From assembly GCF_003574625.1 (NCBI RefSeq), contig NZ_QNUJ01000005.1, positions 1 to 64,000 on the forward strand: a DNA stretch of 64,000 nt, written 5' to 3'. The translations under genes and the position numbers were made by a program. Below, piece by piece: positions 29,137 to 36,755 of this stretch. Positions within the stretch are counted from its first letter, which is position 1. Every line of letters begins with the position of its first letter. Under the pieces are notes generated by a model. The model was given only the letters and a program-made list of their open reading frames with translations, was not told where the DNA came from and searched no databases. The DNA is from Shinella zoogloeoides. Its GTDB lineage: Bacteria > Pseudomonadota > Alphaproteobacteria > Rhizobiales > Rhizobiaceae.

Positions 29137-30231
29137 TCAATCGATGCTGCGCGAGAAGGCGTCGAGCGCCAGGATCGCATCGCGCACGGCCGCAACGGTG
29201 ATCGGGACCGGTGTCGCATAGATGATGTTGCCGGGCCGGCATGCGGCCTCCGCCACGCGGCCGATCTTGGCCGGCACGTCCTCGACGATGCCGAGGTCGG
29301 CAAGCGTCGTCGGCAGGCCGACGCTGCGGCAGAAGCGGATCATCTCCTCGATCTCTTCGCTTTCGCGGTTTTCCAGCATGAGGAGGCAGAGCACGCCGAA
29401 GGCGACCTTCTCGCCGTGGAAGAGGCCATGTACCTCCTCCAGCACCGTCAGGCCGTCATGGATGCCGTGGGCGGCCGAGCAGCCGCAATTCTCGAAACCG
29501 AGGCCGGACAGCAGCGTGTTCGCCTCGATGATGTTCTCCACCGCCTGGGTGAGCAGGCCCGCCTCGACGGCGACCTTGGCCTTGACGGCATCGCGCATCA
29601 GGACGTCCTGGCAATGCATGGCGATCGCCATGCCGGCCTCGGTGGCGGGGAAGCCGCCGGCGACATAGTTGTCGGTGCGCGATTCGATGTTGGAGCGCGC
29701 CTCGAACCAGGTCGAGAGCGCATCGCCGATGCCGGCGACGAGGAAGCGCGCGGGGGCGGCCGCCACCAGCGCGGAATCGACGATCACGGCGTCGGGGTTG
29801 CGCGGCAGACGGAGCGATTCCTCGTAGACGCCGTGCTCCGTGTAGCGCACGGCGATGGCGCTGCAGGGCGCGTCGGTCGAGGCGATCGTGGGGGCGATAA
29901 CGATGCGCGCACCTGTGTCGATGGCGACGATCTTGGCGGTATCGGCCGTCTTGCCGCCCCCGACGCCGACGAGGATGTCGGCGCGGTGCTCGACGGCGAT
30001 ATTGCGCACGCGCTCGATCTCCGCCGTGCAGCACTCGCCGCCGAACCGCTCGAAACGGATGTCGAGGGTGTCGGCGCAGCTTTTTGCGATGCGTTCGCTC
30101 AGCGCATCGAACAGCACGCGGTCGATCAGTACGAGGGCGCGCTTGCCGAGCGGCGCGAGGTAAGCCGCCAGCCTGTCGATCTCGCCCGCGCGCTGGATGT
30201 ATTTGTTCGGTCCGCCGAATGCCCTTGCCAT
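29137..30231 (-). CDS. GldA-like iron-containing alcohol dehydrogenase
   Basis: Metal-dependent dehydrogenase, 364 residues, of the GldA branch: GVGGGKTADTAKI at the NAD site, metal ligands in GIGDALSTWFEA, AAHGIHDGL and LFHGEKVAFG. It is a full-length paralogue of 16843-17925 with the same opening and nearly identical ligand segments, but clearly diverged elsewhere. It is the second gene of the - strand operon, 31 bases after the SDR. Each of the two convergent operons therefore carries its own copy, which suggests parallel pathways for related substrates, such as stereoisomers. Confidence 0.9.
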   Translation of the reverse strand: MARAFGGPNKYIQRAGEIDRLAAYLAPLGKRALVLIDRVLFDALSERIAKSCADTLDIRFERFGGECCTAEIERVRNIAVEHRADILVGVGGGKTADTAKIVAIDTGARIVIAPTIASTDAPCSAIAVRYTEHGVYEESLRLPRNPDAVIVDSALVAAAPARFLVAGIGDALSTWFEARSNIESRTDNYVAGGFPATEAGMAIAMHCQDVLMRDAVKAKVAVEAGLLTQAVENIIEANTLLSGLGFENCGCSAAHGIHDGLTVLEEVHGLFHGEKVAFGVLCLLMLENRESEEIEEMIRFCRSVGLPTTLADLGIVEDVPAKIGRVAEAACRPGNIIYATPVPITVAAVRDAILALDAFSRSID

Positions 30232-30262
30232 GCGATGCTCCCGTATCTGTCGAATGTTCAGG

Positions 30263-31033
30263 TCAGTGAATGGTGTAGCCGCCGTCGATGGTCAGCACCG
30301 AGCCGGTGACGTAACTGGCGGCGTCCGAGGCGAGGAAGAGCACGGCGGCGGCGACCTCGCTCGCCTTGCCGGCGCGGGCCATCGGCGTCATGCCGAGCCA
30401 GATCTTCGACCATTCGGGATCGTCCAGCCCGCCCTGCGTCATCGCCGTCTCGATATAGCCGGGGGCGACGGCATTGATGCGGATGTTGCTCGTCGCGAAC
30501 TCGCCGGCGAGCGACTTGGTGAGCATATGCACGCCGGCCTTGCTGGCGTTGTAGGCCACCTGGTTCTGCGGCAGGTTGCTGATATAGCCGGAGATCGAGC
30601 CGATATTGACGATCGCGCCGCTTTTCTTCTTCGCCATCAACTCGATGGCCGCGCGGCAGCACCAGAAGAGGCCGGTCAGGTTGGTGTCGATCACCTCGTT
30701 CCAGGTTTCCGGCGTCAGCTTCAGGCTGTCGCAATGGCGCGCGATGCCGGCATTATTGACGAGGATGTCGAGCCCGCCGAGCGCCTCGGCCGCCTGCCGC
30801 ACGGCATCCTGCGCCGCGCTTTCGCTGGAAATGTCGGCGGGCAGGTAGACCGCCTCGATGCCCTTCTGCTTGAGATAGTCGACGGCTTTCGCACCCTCTT
30901 CGCGGGAGCGTGCGGAGATCGCCACGCGCGCGCCGGCTTCTCCAAGCGCCTCGGCACAGGCAAGCCCGATGCCACGGCTGCCGCCGGTCACAAGAGCGGC
31001 GCGGCCATCCAGTCTGAAAAGCTCGGCGTACAT
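30263..31033 (-). CDS. SDR oxidoreductase, galactitol dehydrogenase-like
   Basis: First gene of the 14-gene operon, 256 residues. It has TGGSRGIG, NNAG, IGSISG, YNASK and the ending IDGGYTIH; the segments GYISNLPQNQ and MTPMARAGKASE match the polyol-dehydrogenase type seen at 11680-12450 and 43135-43908. ATG 31033 is preceded by GGGAGGATCC. Being promoter-proximal it may catalyse the first oxidation, polyol to ketose, before kinase action by the FGGY enzymes. Confidence 0.88.
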   Translation of the reverse strand: MYAELFRLDGRAALVTGGSRGIGLACAEALGEAGARVAISARSREEGAKAVDYLKQKGIEAVYLPADISSESAAQDAVRQAAEALGGLDILVNNAGIARHCDSLKLTPETWNEVIDTNLTGLFWCCRAAIELMAKKKSGAIVNIGSISGYISNLPQNQVAYNASKAGVHMLTKSLAGEFATSNIRINAVAPGYIETAMTQGGLDDPEWSKIWLGMTPMARAGKASEVAAAVLFLASDAASYVTGSVLTIDGGYTIH

Positions 31034-31074
31034 GGATCCTCCCGGCAGCGCCCTTCCCCAGCGCTTCTAAAAAT

Positions 31075-31106
31075 GTAGTTTAGCTACCTTGACAATCGAG
31101 TGTCAA
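31075..31106 (-). promoter_or_regulatory. Promoter and HexR-like operator of the - strand operon
   Basis: On the - strand TTGACA (31106-31101), 18 bp, then TAAACT (31082-31077). The palindrome GTAGTTTAGCTAC (31075-31087) covers the -10. A repressor here would directly shut off the 14-gene operon beginning at 31033. TTGACA also occurs on the + strand at 31089-31094, making TTGACA, six bases, TGTCAA an inverted repeat. Confidence 0.75.
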
Positions 31107-31137
31107 TCGGAAAATCTACGTCTAGGGATGGAATTTG

Positions 31138-31173
31138 GCGCATATTCAGCGGAGTTGAGGCTGGAATATGCGC
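31138..31173. repeat. Long inverted repeat between two operators
   Basis: GCGCATATTC (31138-31147) and GAATATGCGC (31164-31173) are perfect ten-base arms, extended inward by AGC/GCT with one bulged G. It lies midway between the HexR-like sites at 31075 and 31190. There is no T-run on either strand, so it is not an obvious terminator. Confidence 0.6.
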
Positions 31174-31189
31174 AATAGCCGGATAAAAT

Positions 31190-31202
31190 GTAGTTTAACT
31201 AC
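31190..31202. promoter_or_regulatory. HexR-like operator, perfect palindrome
   Basis: GTAGTTTAACTAC is a perfect palindrome about a central T, preceded by AAAAT as at the other copies. Its centre is 115 bp from that of 31075-31087. The two sites could allow looping by an RpiR-family tetramer. The core also satisfies the FadR-type consensus TNGTNNNACNA, so the GntR regulator at 31271 is an alternative binder. Confidence 0.7.
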
Positions 31203-31270
31203 GGGAGGAATGCCGCATGGGCGCTTTGCGTCACTGCCGGTTTCGGCCGGACTGCGCGATGGACGGAGGG

Positions 31271-31981
31271 TCAGCGACGGATCGCGCGGCGCCGTCCCTT
31301 GAGCGCCGTGGCCGGCACTTCCTCTCCCCGCGCCTTGATGGCCGCAAGGTAATGTTCCCGCGTGGCGGCGATATGCCGGCCCATCAGTTCGGTCGCGGCG
31401 TCGTCCTCGCCGCCGGCGACCAGCTCGGCAAGGCGCACATGCTCCTCGAACGAGGTGACGTTGAGCGAGGGGGCAAGGGAGAGCCGGTTGCGCAGCGCCT
31501 GGACGCGGAAGGCGATCATCTCGTAGGCCTCGAGCAGGTAGGCATTGTCGGCAAGCTCGAAGAGCGCCCGATGGAAGCCGCCGTCGAGGGTGCGGTAAAG
31601 CTCCGTATCGTCGGCATCGAGGGCCTTGCGCATCTTCCTGACGATATCCGCCCATTGCCGGGCAAGGGCCTTGCGGTCGGTGGCGAGCGCCATGCGGATG
31701 GCGGCCAGCTCCAGCACCTCGCGCAACTCGGAAAGCTTGCGGACCTGGCTCGCGTCCATGTCGAAGACGAAGGAACCGCGCTGCGGATGGACCTCGATCA
31801 GCCCCTGGCGCTTGAGCACCATGAGGGCTTCGCGCACGGGCGTCTTGGAGACGCCGAGCTCGTTGGCGAGCGCGATCTCGGACAGCGGCTCGCCGAGCTG
31901 GAACTGCCCGCGGACGATGCGGTTGCGGATTTCCTGCGCGGCCTGGTCGGTCAGCGAGGGGCCGCGGTCGAGTGTGCTCAT
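31271..31981 (-). CDS. GntR-family regulator, FCD type
   Basis: Regulator of 236 residues: winged helix-turn-helix (LSEIALANELGVSKTPVREA near residue 40) and a helical FCD ligand domain with the metal-site residues expected (FHRALFELADN and HVRLAELVAGG). FCD domains bind carboxylic acids such as lactate, gluconate or sugar acids. It is divergent from the Ldh-type gene at 32102 and is the likely regulator of the 32102-43908 operon. A candidate site lies between the two genes (32043-32059). It could instead act on the sites upstream of 31033, toward which it is transcribed. Confidence 0.9.
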   Translation of the reverse strand: MSTLDRGPSLTDQAAQEIRNRIVRGQFQLGEPLSEIALANELGVSKTPVREALMVLKRQGLIEVHPQRGSFVFDMDASQVRKLSELREVLELAAIRMALATDRKALARQWADIVRKMRKALDADDTELYRTLDGGFHRALFELADNAYLLEAYEMIAFRVQALRNRLSLAPSLNVTSFEEHVRLAELVAGGEDDAATELMGRHIAATREHYLAAIKARGEEVPATALKGRRRAIRR

Positions 31982-32042
31982 GAAATCTCTCTCCCATGCG
32001 GGTTCGGCGCAGGCAAGCCGAAGCCTTCTGTTCTTTACACTG

Positions 32043-32059
32043 AGATATCAGATATGATA
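32043..32059. promoter_or_regulatory. Candidate operator in the GntR/Ldh divergent region
   Basis: GATATCAGATATGATAC includes the half-sites ATCA and TGAT, four bases apart, in the 120-base space between the divergent genes. Only one copy is seen, so this is tentative. Confidence 0.35.
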
Positions 32060-32101
32060 CGCCAATTCTCGTTGCCTGCAATCTCCTAAGGTTGGCCCGG
32101 T

Positions 32102-33181
32102 ATGTCTGTTCCCACTCTTGTTGCCCCCGATTTGCTCGAAGCGCTACTCGAAAACGCGTTGTGCGCTGCCGGTGCCTGTGCGGCGTCCGCCGGCGCGGCG
32201 GTGCGGGCGATGATGCATGCCTCGCGCATCGGGGTGGACAGCCACGGGGCGCGGCTGGTGGTTCACTATGACAAGGTGCTGCGCGGCGGCCGGGTCAAGG
32301 GCACGCCGGACATCGCGGTGCGCCGCACGGCGGCGGCGACGGCGGTGGTGGACGGCGACGATGCGCTCGGCCACCACGCGGCCTATGTGGCGATGGACAC
32401 GGCGATCGAGCTTGCCCGGGAAAGCGGCATCGGCGCCGTTGGCGTCGTCCGCTCCTCGCATTTCGGCGCGGCCGGGGCCTATGCGCGTGTCGCCGCCGAG
32501 GCGGGCATGATCGGCTTCGCCACCACCAATTCCGACAAGGTCGTCGCGCCGTTCCAGGGGCGGGAGGCCTTTCACGGCACCAATCCGCTGGCCTTCGCCG
32601 CGCCGAGCGGCGAGGCCCGGCCTTGGCTGCTCGACATGGCGACCTCCTCCATTCCGCTGAACCGTCTGCTGCTCTTCAAGTCGCTCGGCGTGTCGCTGCC
32701 GCAAGGGGTGGCGGTGGACGCGGCGGGTCGGCCGACGACGGAGCCGTCGGAGGGGCGCACGCTCCTGCCGCTCGGCGGGGTGGACTTCTCCTTCAAGGGC
32801 GCGGCGCTTGCCGGGGTGGCGACGCTGTTTTCGGCGATCCTGCAGGGCACGACGCTCGACCACGCCTTCATCCCCATGGTCGGCGGCGAGGATTATTCGA
32901 CGCCGCGCCAGATGGGACACTTCCTTCTTGCCATCGATCCGGACCGCTTCGGCGGCCGCGACGTCTTCGCCGCCGGCATGGCCGCCTATCTCGCCGCCCT
33001 CAGGGCCGCACCGGCGCAGGAGGGCGCCGAGGTGCTGGCGCCGGGCGACCGCGAATGGCGCGTCGAGGCCGAGCGCGAAAAGGCGGGCATCCCGATCGAT
33101 CCCGATACCGCGGCCTTCCTTGGTCTGCCGCGGGACCCGGCCGCACCGGCCGGAAACTCCGAGGAGAATTTAGTCGCATAG
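32102..33181 (+). CDS. Ldh-family (malate/L-lactate type) dehydrogenase
   Basis: NAD(P)-dependent oxidoreductase of the Ldh_2 family, 359 residues, which includes malate, L-lactate, ureidoglycolate and 2,3-diketogulonate dehydrogenases. The family segments ASRIGVDSHGARLV with the catalytic His (about residue 48), RSSHFGAAGAYA, GTNPLAFAAP and LDMATSS are all present. It starts the + strand operon and is divergent from the FCD-type GntR gene. As the operon also encodes an AldA-like aldehyde dehydrogenase that makes 2-hydroxy acids, this enzyme may take the hydroxy acid on to a keto-acid. The exact substrate is unknown. Confidence 0.88.
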   Translation: MSVPTLVAPDLLEALLENALCAAGACAASAGAAVRAMMHASRIGVDSHGARLVVHYDKVLRGGRVKGTPDIAVRRTAAATAVVDGDDALGHHAAYVAMDTAIELARESGIGAVGVVRSSHFGAAGAYARVAAEAGMIGFATTNSDKVVAPFQGREAFHGTNPLAFAAPSGEARPWLLDMATSSIPLNRLLLFKSLGVSLPQGVAVDAAGRPTTEPSEGRTLLPLGGVDFSFKGAALAGVATLFSAILQGTTLDHAFIPMVGGEDYSTPRQMGHFLLAIDPDRFGGRDVFAAGMAAYLAALRAAPAQEGAEVLAPGDREWRVEAEREKAGIPIDPDTAAFLGLPRDPAAPAGNSEENLVA

Positions 33182-33234
33182 CGCAACACGCGCCGGGGCA
33201 GGGAGCCGCCGGCCGTCAACTGGGAGGGAATGAC

Positions 33235-34590
33235 ATGAAATCCATGCTGAAAACGGGTCTTGTGACCGCGGCGCTGATGGCTTCGGTGGCCCCGGCCGCC
33301 ATGGCGCAGGAATGCGCCGATGCCGACCGCGTGCCGATCACCTGGTCGACCATCGCCGGCTTCTACACCGACGCGATGGCCGACCTCGTCGCCGGCTTCG
33401 AGAAGGGTCATTGCGTGAAGGTCAATGTCGTCAACATCGACAATTCGCAGCTCTACAACAAGCAGGTCATCGAGATGGTCGGCCAGACCGGCGCCTATGA
33501 CGTCGTGACGCTCGAAACCTCGGAAAAGGCGGAATTCGCGGAAAACGGCTTCATCCTGCCGATGACCGAATACTTCGCCGACAAGAAGGCGCAGCTCGAC
33601 GACGTGGCGCCCACGCTCGCCGCTCTCACCACCCAGTACAAGGGCGACGTCTGGGGCCTGCCCTACTATACCTACACGGCCGGCTACATCTATCGCCAGG
33701 ACCTCTTCGACGACCCGACGGAGAAGGAAGCCTTCAAGAAGCGCTTCAACTATGACCTCGCCGTGCCGGAGACCTGGGCACAGCACCGCGACATCGCTGA
33801 GTTCTTCACCCGCAAGGCCGGTGAGAACCTCAAGGGCGAAAAGCTCGCCAAGGACTTCTACGGCGTCGGCCTGATGGCCGGTCCCTTCCCGGAAATCCAG
33901 GACGAGATGTCCGGCGTGCTCTGGTCGCAGGGCGCGGACTGGCTGACGGACGAGGGCAAGGTGCCGGTCGATGCCGTCGAGAAGGCGATGAACGACTATC
34001 TCGCCCTCATGAAATACGCCCCGCCGGCGGCCCTCACCGTCACCTATGACGGCGTGATGAACCAGATGAAGGACGGGCAGATCGCCCAGACCTATTCCTT
34101 CTTCCTCGACCAGTGGCCGAATGCCGTGACGACCGAGACCTCCGTGCCGGGCGCCAAGATGGGCGTTGCCGAGGCGCCGGAGAAGAAGGCCTATATCGGC
34201 GGCTTCCTGCTGGCAGTCTCGGCTTCCTCCGCCCATCCGAAGGAGGCGATGGACTTCGTCGCCTATGTCGGCGGCCATGACGCGCAGATGGAATTCGCCA
34301 AGGCCGGCGGCACCTCGACGCTGATGAGCGTCCTGTCCGACCCGTCCTTCGCCGCGCCGGAAAGCCGGACGAAGACCGGCCATTTCGCGACGCTGCTGAA
34401 GATCTTCGATTCCATGAAGGGCTTCCGCTCGAACCTCTTCGACACGCCCTTCGGCGCGAAGATCTACAACACGATGCAGATCCCGCTGCAGTCGGCCGCG
34501 GCCGGCCAGATCTCGGCGCGCCAGGCCGCCGAGCAGCTTGCCGCCGAAGTCGAGAAGATTTGCGGCGGTCCTTGCCCGATCGGCAAGTGA
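33235..34590 (+). CDS. ABC transporter substrate-binding protein (SBP_bac_1)
   Basis: Periplasmic binding protein of 451 residues of the extracellular solute-binding family 1, which serves maltose, polyol and glycerol-phosphate-type importers. ATG 33235 follows GGGAGGGAATG, and the signal peptide (MKSMLKTGLV, cleavage after AAMA) is clear. The mature protein opens QECADADRVPITWSTIAG and has YTYTAGYIYRQDLFDDP and GGFLLAVSASSAHPKEA. Paired cysteines near the C-terminus (KICGGPCPIGK) may form a disulphide. It is followed by a strong hairpin and then two permease genes, a small membrane protein and two ATPase genes, an arrangement like glycerol and polyol transporters of rhizobia. Confidence 0.92.
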   Translation: MKSMLKTGLVTAALMASVAPAAMAQECADADRVPITWSTIAGFYTDAMADLVAGFEKGHCVKVNVVNIDNSQLYNKQVIEMVGQTGAYDVVTLETSEKAEFAENGFILPMTEYFADKKAQLDDVAPTLAALTTQYKGDVWGLPYYTYTAGYIYRQDLFDDPTEKEAFKKRFNYDLAVPETWAQHRDIAEFFTRKAGENLKGEKLAKDFYGVGLMAGPFPEIQDEMSGVLWSQGADWLTDEGKVPVDAVEKAMNDYLALMKYAPPAALTVTYDGVMNQMKDGQIAQTYSFFLDQWPNAVTTETSVPGAKMGVAEAPEKKAYIGGFLLAVSASSAHPKEAMDFVAYVGGHDAQMEFAKAGGTSTLMSVLSDPSFAAPESRTKTGHFATLLKIFDSMKGFRSNLFDTPFGAKIYNTMQIPLQSAAAGQISARQAAEQLAAEVEKICGGPCPIGK

Positions 34591-34612
34591 TCGGACCCAT
34601 CGCCTGGACCTT

Positions 34613-34640
34613 CGCATGGCGGGCCCGCGCCCGCCATGCG
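34613..34640 (+). other. Twelve-pair hairpin after binding-protein gene
   Basis: CGCATGGCGGGC (34613-34624) and GCCCGCCATGCG (34629-34640) pair perfectly around loop CCGC. No T-run follows. It occupies the gap between the binding-protein and first permease genes, as in the other three transporter operons of this window. Confidence 0.7.
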
Positions 34641-34695
34641 GATTGACCCGAAAGGCGCGGCACCCCCGCGCGAAACGATCTTCTGGAGGAATTTG

Positions 34696-35637
34696 ATGTC
34701 GCAGTCGCTATCCGTGCCGGCGTCGCAGGAAAGGGGAACCGCCGGTCCGGCGGCCATGTCCGACCGCTGGTTCTCGATCCTGCTCGTCGTGCCTGCGATG
34801 CTGGTCATCCTTGTCTTCGCGCTTCTGCCGCTCGCCTATGCGCTGGACGTGTCCTTCCGCTTCGCCGACCTGACGCGCGGCCGGATCGGGGATTTCGTCG
34901 GCCTCGACAACTACCGCACGGTGCTGCACGACAGCGCGTTCTGGAGCTCCGTCTGGGTCACGCTCAAGTTCACGGTGACCGCCGTCACCCTCGAAATGGT
35001 GCTCGGCATCGCCATCGCCTTCCTGATTCATGGCGCGACGGTCGGCAAGGGCATCATCCGCAGCCTGATGATCCTGCCGCTTGCCACCTCGGCGGCGGTG
35101 ACGGGCCTGTTCTGGCGCTATCTCTACGATCCCCAGTTCGGCCTCATCAACTATTTCCTCGGCCTCATCGGCCTGCCGGAGCCCAACTGGCTCGGCGACT
35201 ACACCATCGCGCTGTGGTCGGTCATCCTGTTCGACGTCTGGCAATGGACGCCCTTCGTCGCGCTGATCGCGCTCGCCGGCCTGCAGGCCCTGCCGAAGGA
35301 GCCCTTCGAGGCGGCCGAGCTCGACGGCGCCAGCACCTTCCGCGTGCTGCGCACCCTGACCTTCCCCATGCTGAAGCCGGTTCTCTTCCTCGTCCTCGTG
35401 CTGCGCACCATCGACAGCGTGCGCCTCTACGACGCGGTCGCGGTGCTGACGCGCGGCGGGCCGGGCACGGTGACGGAGACCATGACCTTCTACCTCTACC
35501 GCACGGGCCTCAAGCTGTTCCGGATGGACTACGCCTCCACCATGGCGATCTTCTTCCTCTACGCCATGCTGGTCGCGAGCCTCTTCGCGCTGCGCCCGCT
35601 GCTCACCCAATTCTCATCCCGCGCATCGGAAGGCTGA
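34696..35637 (+). CDS. ABC transporter permease, MalF-like
   Basis: Inner-membrane permease of 313 residues with six hydrophobic segments and the cytoplasmic EAA-type loop (EPFEAAELDGASTFRVLRTL, about residues 216-235) that docks on the ATPase. ATG 34696 is chosen for its GGAGGAATTTG; an earlier in-frame ATG at 34636 lies within the hairpin region. It pairs with the second permease, ten bases on. The two-permease, two-ATPase layout is that of polyol and glycerol importers rather than ribose-class ones. Confidence 0.93.
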   Translation: MSQSLSVPASQERGTAGPAAMSDRWFSILLVVPAMLVILVFALLPLAYALDVSFRFADLTRGRIGDFVGLDNYRTVLHDSAFWSSVWVTLKFTVTAVTLEMVLGIAIAFLIHGATVGKGIIRSLMILPLATSAAVTGLFWRYLYDPQFGLINYFLGLIGLPEPNWLGDYTIALWSVILFDVWQWTPFVALIALAGLQALPKEPFEAAELDGASTFRVLRTLTFPMLKPVLFLVLVLRTIDSVRLYDAVAVLTRGGPGTVTETMTFYLYRTGLKLFRMDYASTMAIFFLYAMLVASLFALRPLLTQFSSRASEG

Positions 35638-35647
35638 GGAGGCAACC

Positions 35648-36508
35648 ATGCTGCAACGTGAATCGAGTTTCCCCAAGGAAGTCCTGCGCTACGGCCTGAT
35701 CGTGCTGGTGCTCGGCTTCATCGTCTTCCCCATCGCCTGGATGATCCTGACGTCGTTCAAGCCGGCCGATGCCGTCATGGTCTCGCCGCCGCGCTTCCTG
35801 TTCACCCCGACGCTGGATAACTACGTCCACGCGATCTACGACAAGAACTTCCTGTTCTACATCAAGAACACGCTGTTCATCTCCGTCGCCTCGACGATCA
35901 TCGTCGTCATCACCGGCTCGCTCGCGGCCTACAGCTTCGCCCGCTACAATGTCGGCGACGGGCATCTGCTGTTCTTCATCCTGTCGACCAAGATGTTCCC
36001 GGCGATCGCGGTGATCCTTCCCTACTTCCTGATCTTCCGCGAGGTCGGCAAGACGGGCGTCGGCAGCTTCCTCGGCATCGGCCTCGACCAGCCGGGCGCA
36101 CTGATCATCTCCTATACGGTGTTCAACCTGCCCTTCGCCATCTGGCTGCTGGTCTCCTTCTTCCAGGACATCCCGCGCGAGCTGGAGCATTCCGCCCGCC
36201 TCGACGGCCTCACGCGCCTCAAGGTGCTCGCCAAGGTCGTCTGCCCGCTGGCCGCGCCCGGCATCGCGGTCACCGGCGTCTTCACGCTGATCTTCAGCTG
36301 GAACGAGTTCCTCTTCGCCTACATCCTCACCCGCAAGGCGGCGAGCACCGTCACGGTGGGCGTGGAGTCCTTCTTCACCCTGCAGGGCATTCTCTGGGGC
36401 CCGGTGGCGGCTGCCGCCACCATCAGCGTCCTGCCCATGCTGATCTTCGTTCTGGCCATGCAGCGCTACATGGTGCGCGGCCTCACCTTCGGCGCCGTGA
36501 GAGGATAG
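35648..36508 (+). CDS. ABC transporter permease, MalG-like
   Basis: Second permease, 286 residues, six membrane segments, with the EAA loop RELEHSARLDGLTRLKVL (about residues 178-195). ATG 35648 follows GAGGAGG. It is the partner of the permease at 34696. It is followed by four bases and then a gene for a small membrane protein before the ATPases. Confidence 0.94.
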   Translation: MLQRESSFPKEVLRYGLIVLVLGFIVFPIAWMILTSFKPADAVMVSPPRFLFTPTLDNYVHAIYDKNFLFYIKNTLFISVASTIIVVITGSLAAYSFARYNVGDGHLLFFILSTKMFPAIAVILPYFLIFREVGKTGVGSFLGIGLDQPGALIISYTVFNLPFAIWLLVSFFQDIPRELEHSARLDGLTRLKVLAKVVCPLAAPGIAVTGVFTLIFSWNEFLFAYILTRKAASTVTVGVESFFTLQGILWGPVAAAATISVLPMLIFVLAMQRYMVRGLTFGAVRG

Positions 36509-36512
36509 GATC

Positions 36513-36755
36513 ATGAGCTTCAGTCAAGGCTGGGATACCGGCTTCCGCGTCATCCTCATCTATGTCGGCGTCGTCTTCGTCTGGCTCGGGCTGATCGAGC
36601 CCTCCTTCGCCAGCCAGTCGATGTCGGTGATCCTCATGAACATCGTCGCGCTCGCGGTGTCGGCGGCCTTCGTGGTCCGCGCGCGCGACCGCTTCATCGC
36701 TGAGCGCCTTGCGGCCGAAGCCGAGGTCGCCGCCCTCATGCAGGAGGATGTCTGA
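36513..36755 (+). CDS. Small membrane protein in ABC transporter operon
   Basis: Predicted 80-residue protein with two hydrophobic helices (VILIYVGVVFVWLGLI, about residues 13-28, and VILMNIVALAVSAAFVV, about 39-55) and a charged C-terminal tail rich in Ala and Glu. It has its own GAGGATAGGATC before the ATG and its stop shares a base with the start of the first ATPase gene. Glycerol importers of rhizobia (GlpSTPQV) carry a small DUF2160 membrane protein in a comparable position; this one does not look like an obvious homologue. It may assemble with the permeases or help the ATPases dock. I do not recognise a family. Confidence 0.8.
   Translation: MSFSQGWDTGFRVILIYVGVVFVWLGLIEPSFASQSMSVILMNIVALAVSAAFVVRARDRFIAERLAAEAEVAALMQEDV

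Noticed and set aside
17997-31033. Sulfoquinovose (sulfo-Entner-Doudoroff) locus
   Set aside because: A KDPG aldolase-family enzyme and SDRs are present, but there is no IlvD-type dehydratase, glycosidase or sulfonate transporter in the window.
7957-31033. Erythritol, inositol or classical deoxynucleoside locus
   Set aside because: No EryABC-type set, no Iol genes, no deoxyribokinase, phosphopentomutase or nucleoside phosphorylase is seen beside DeoC.
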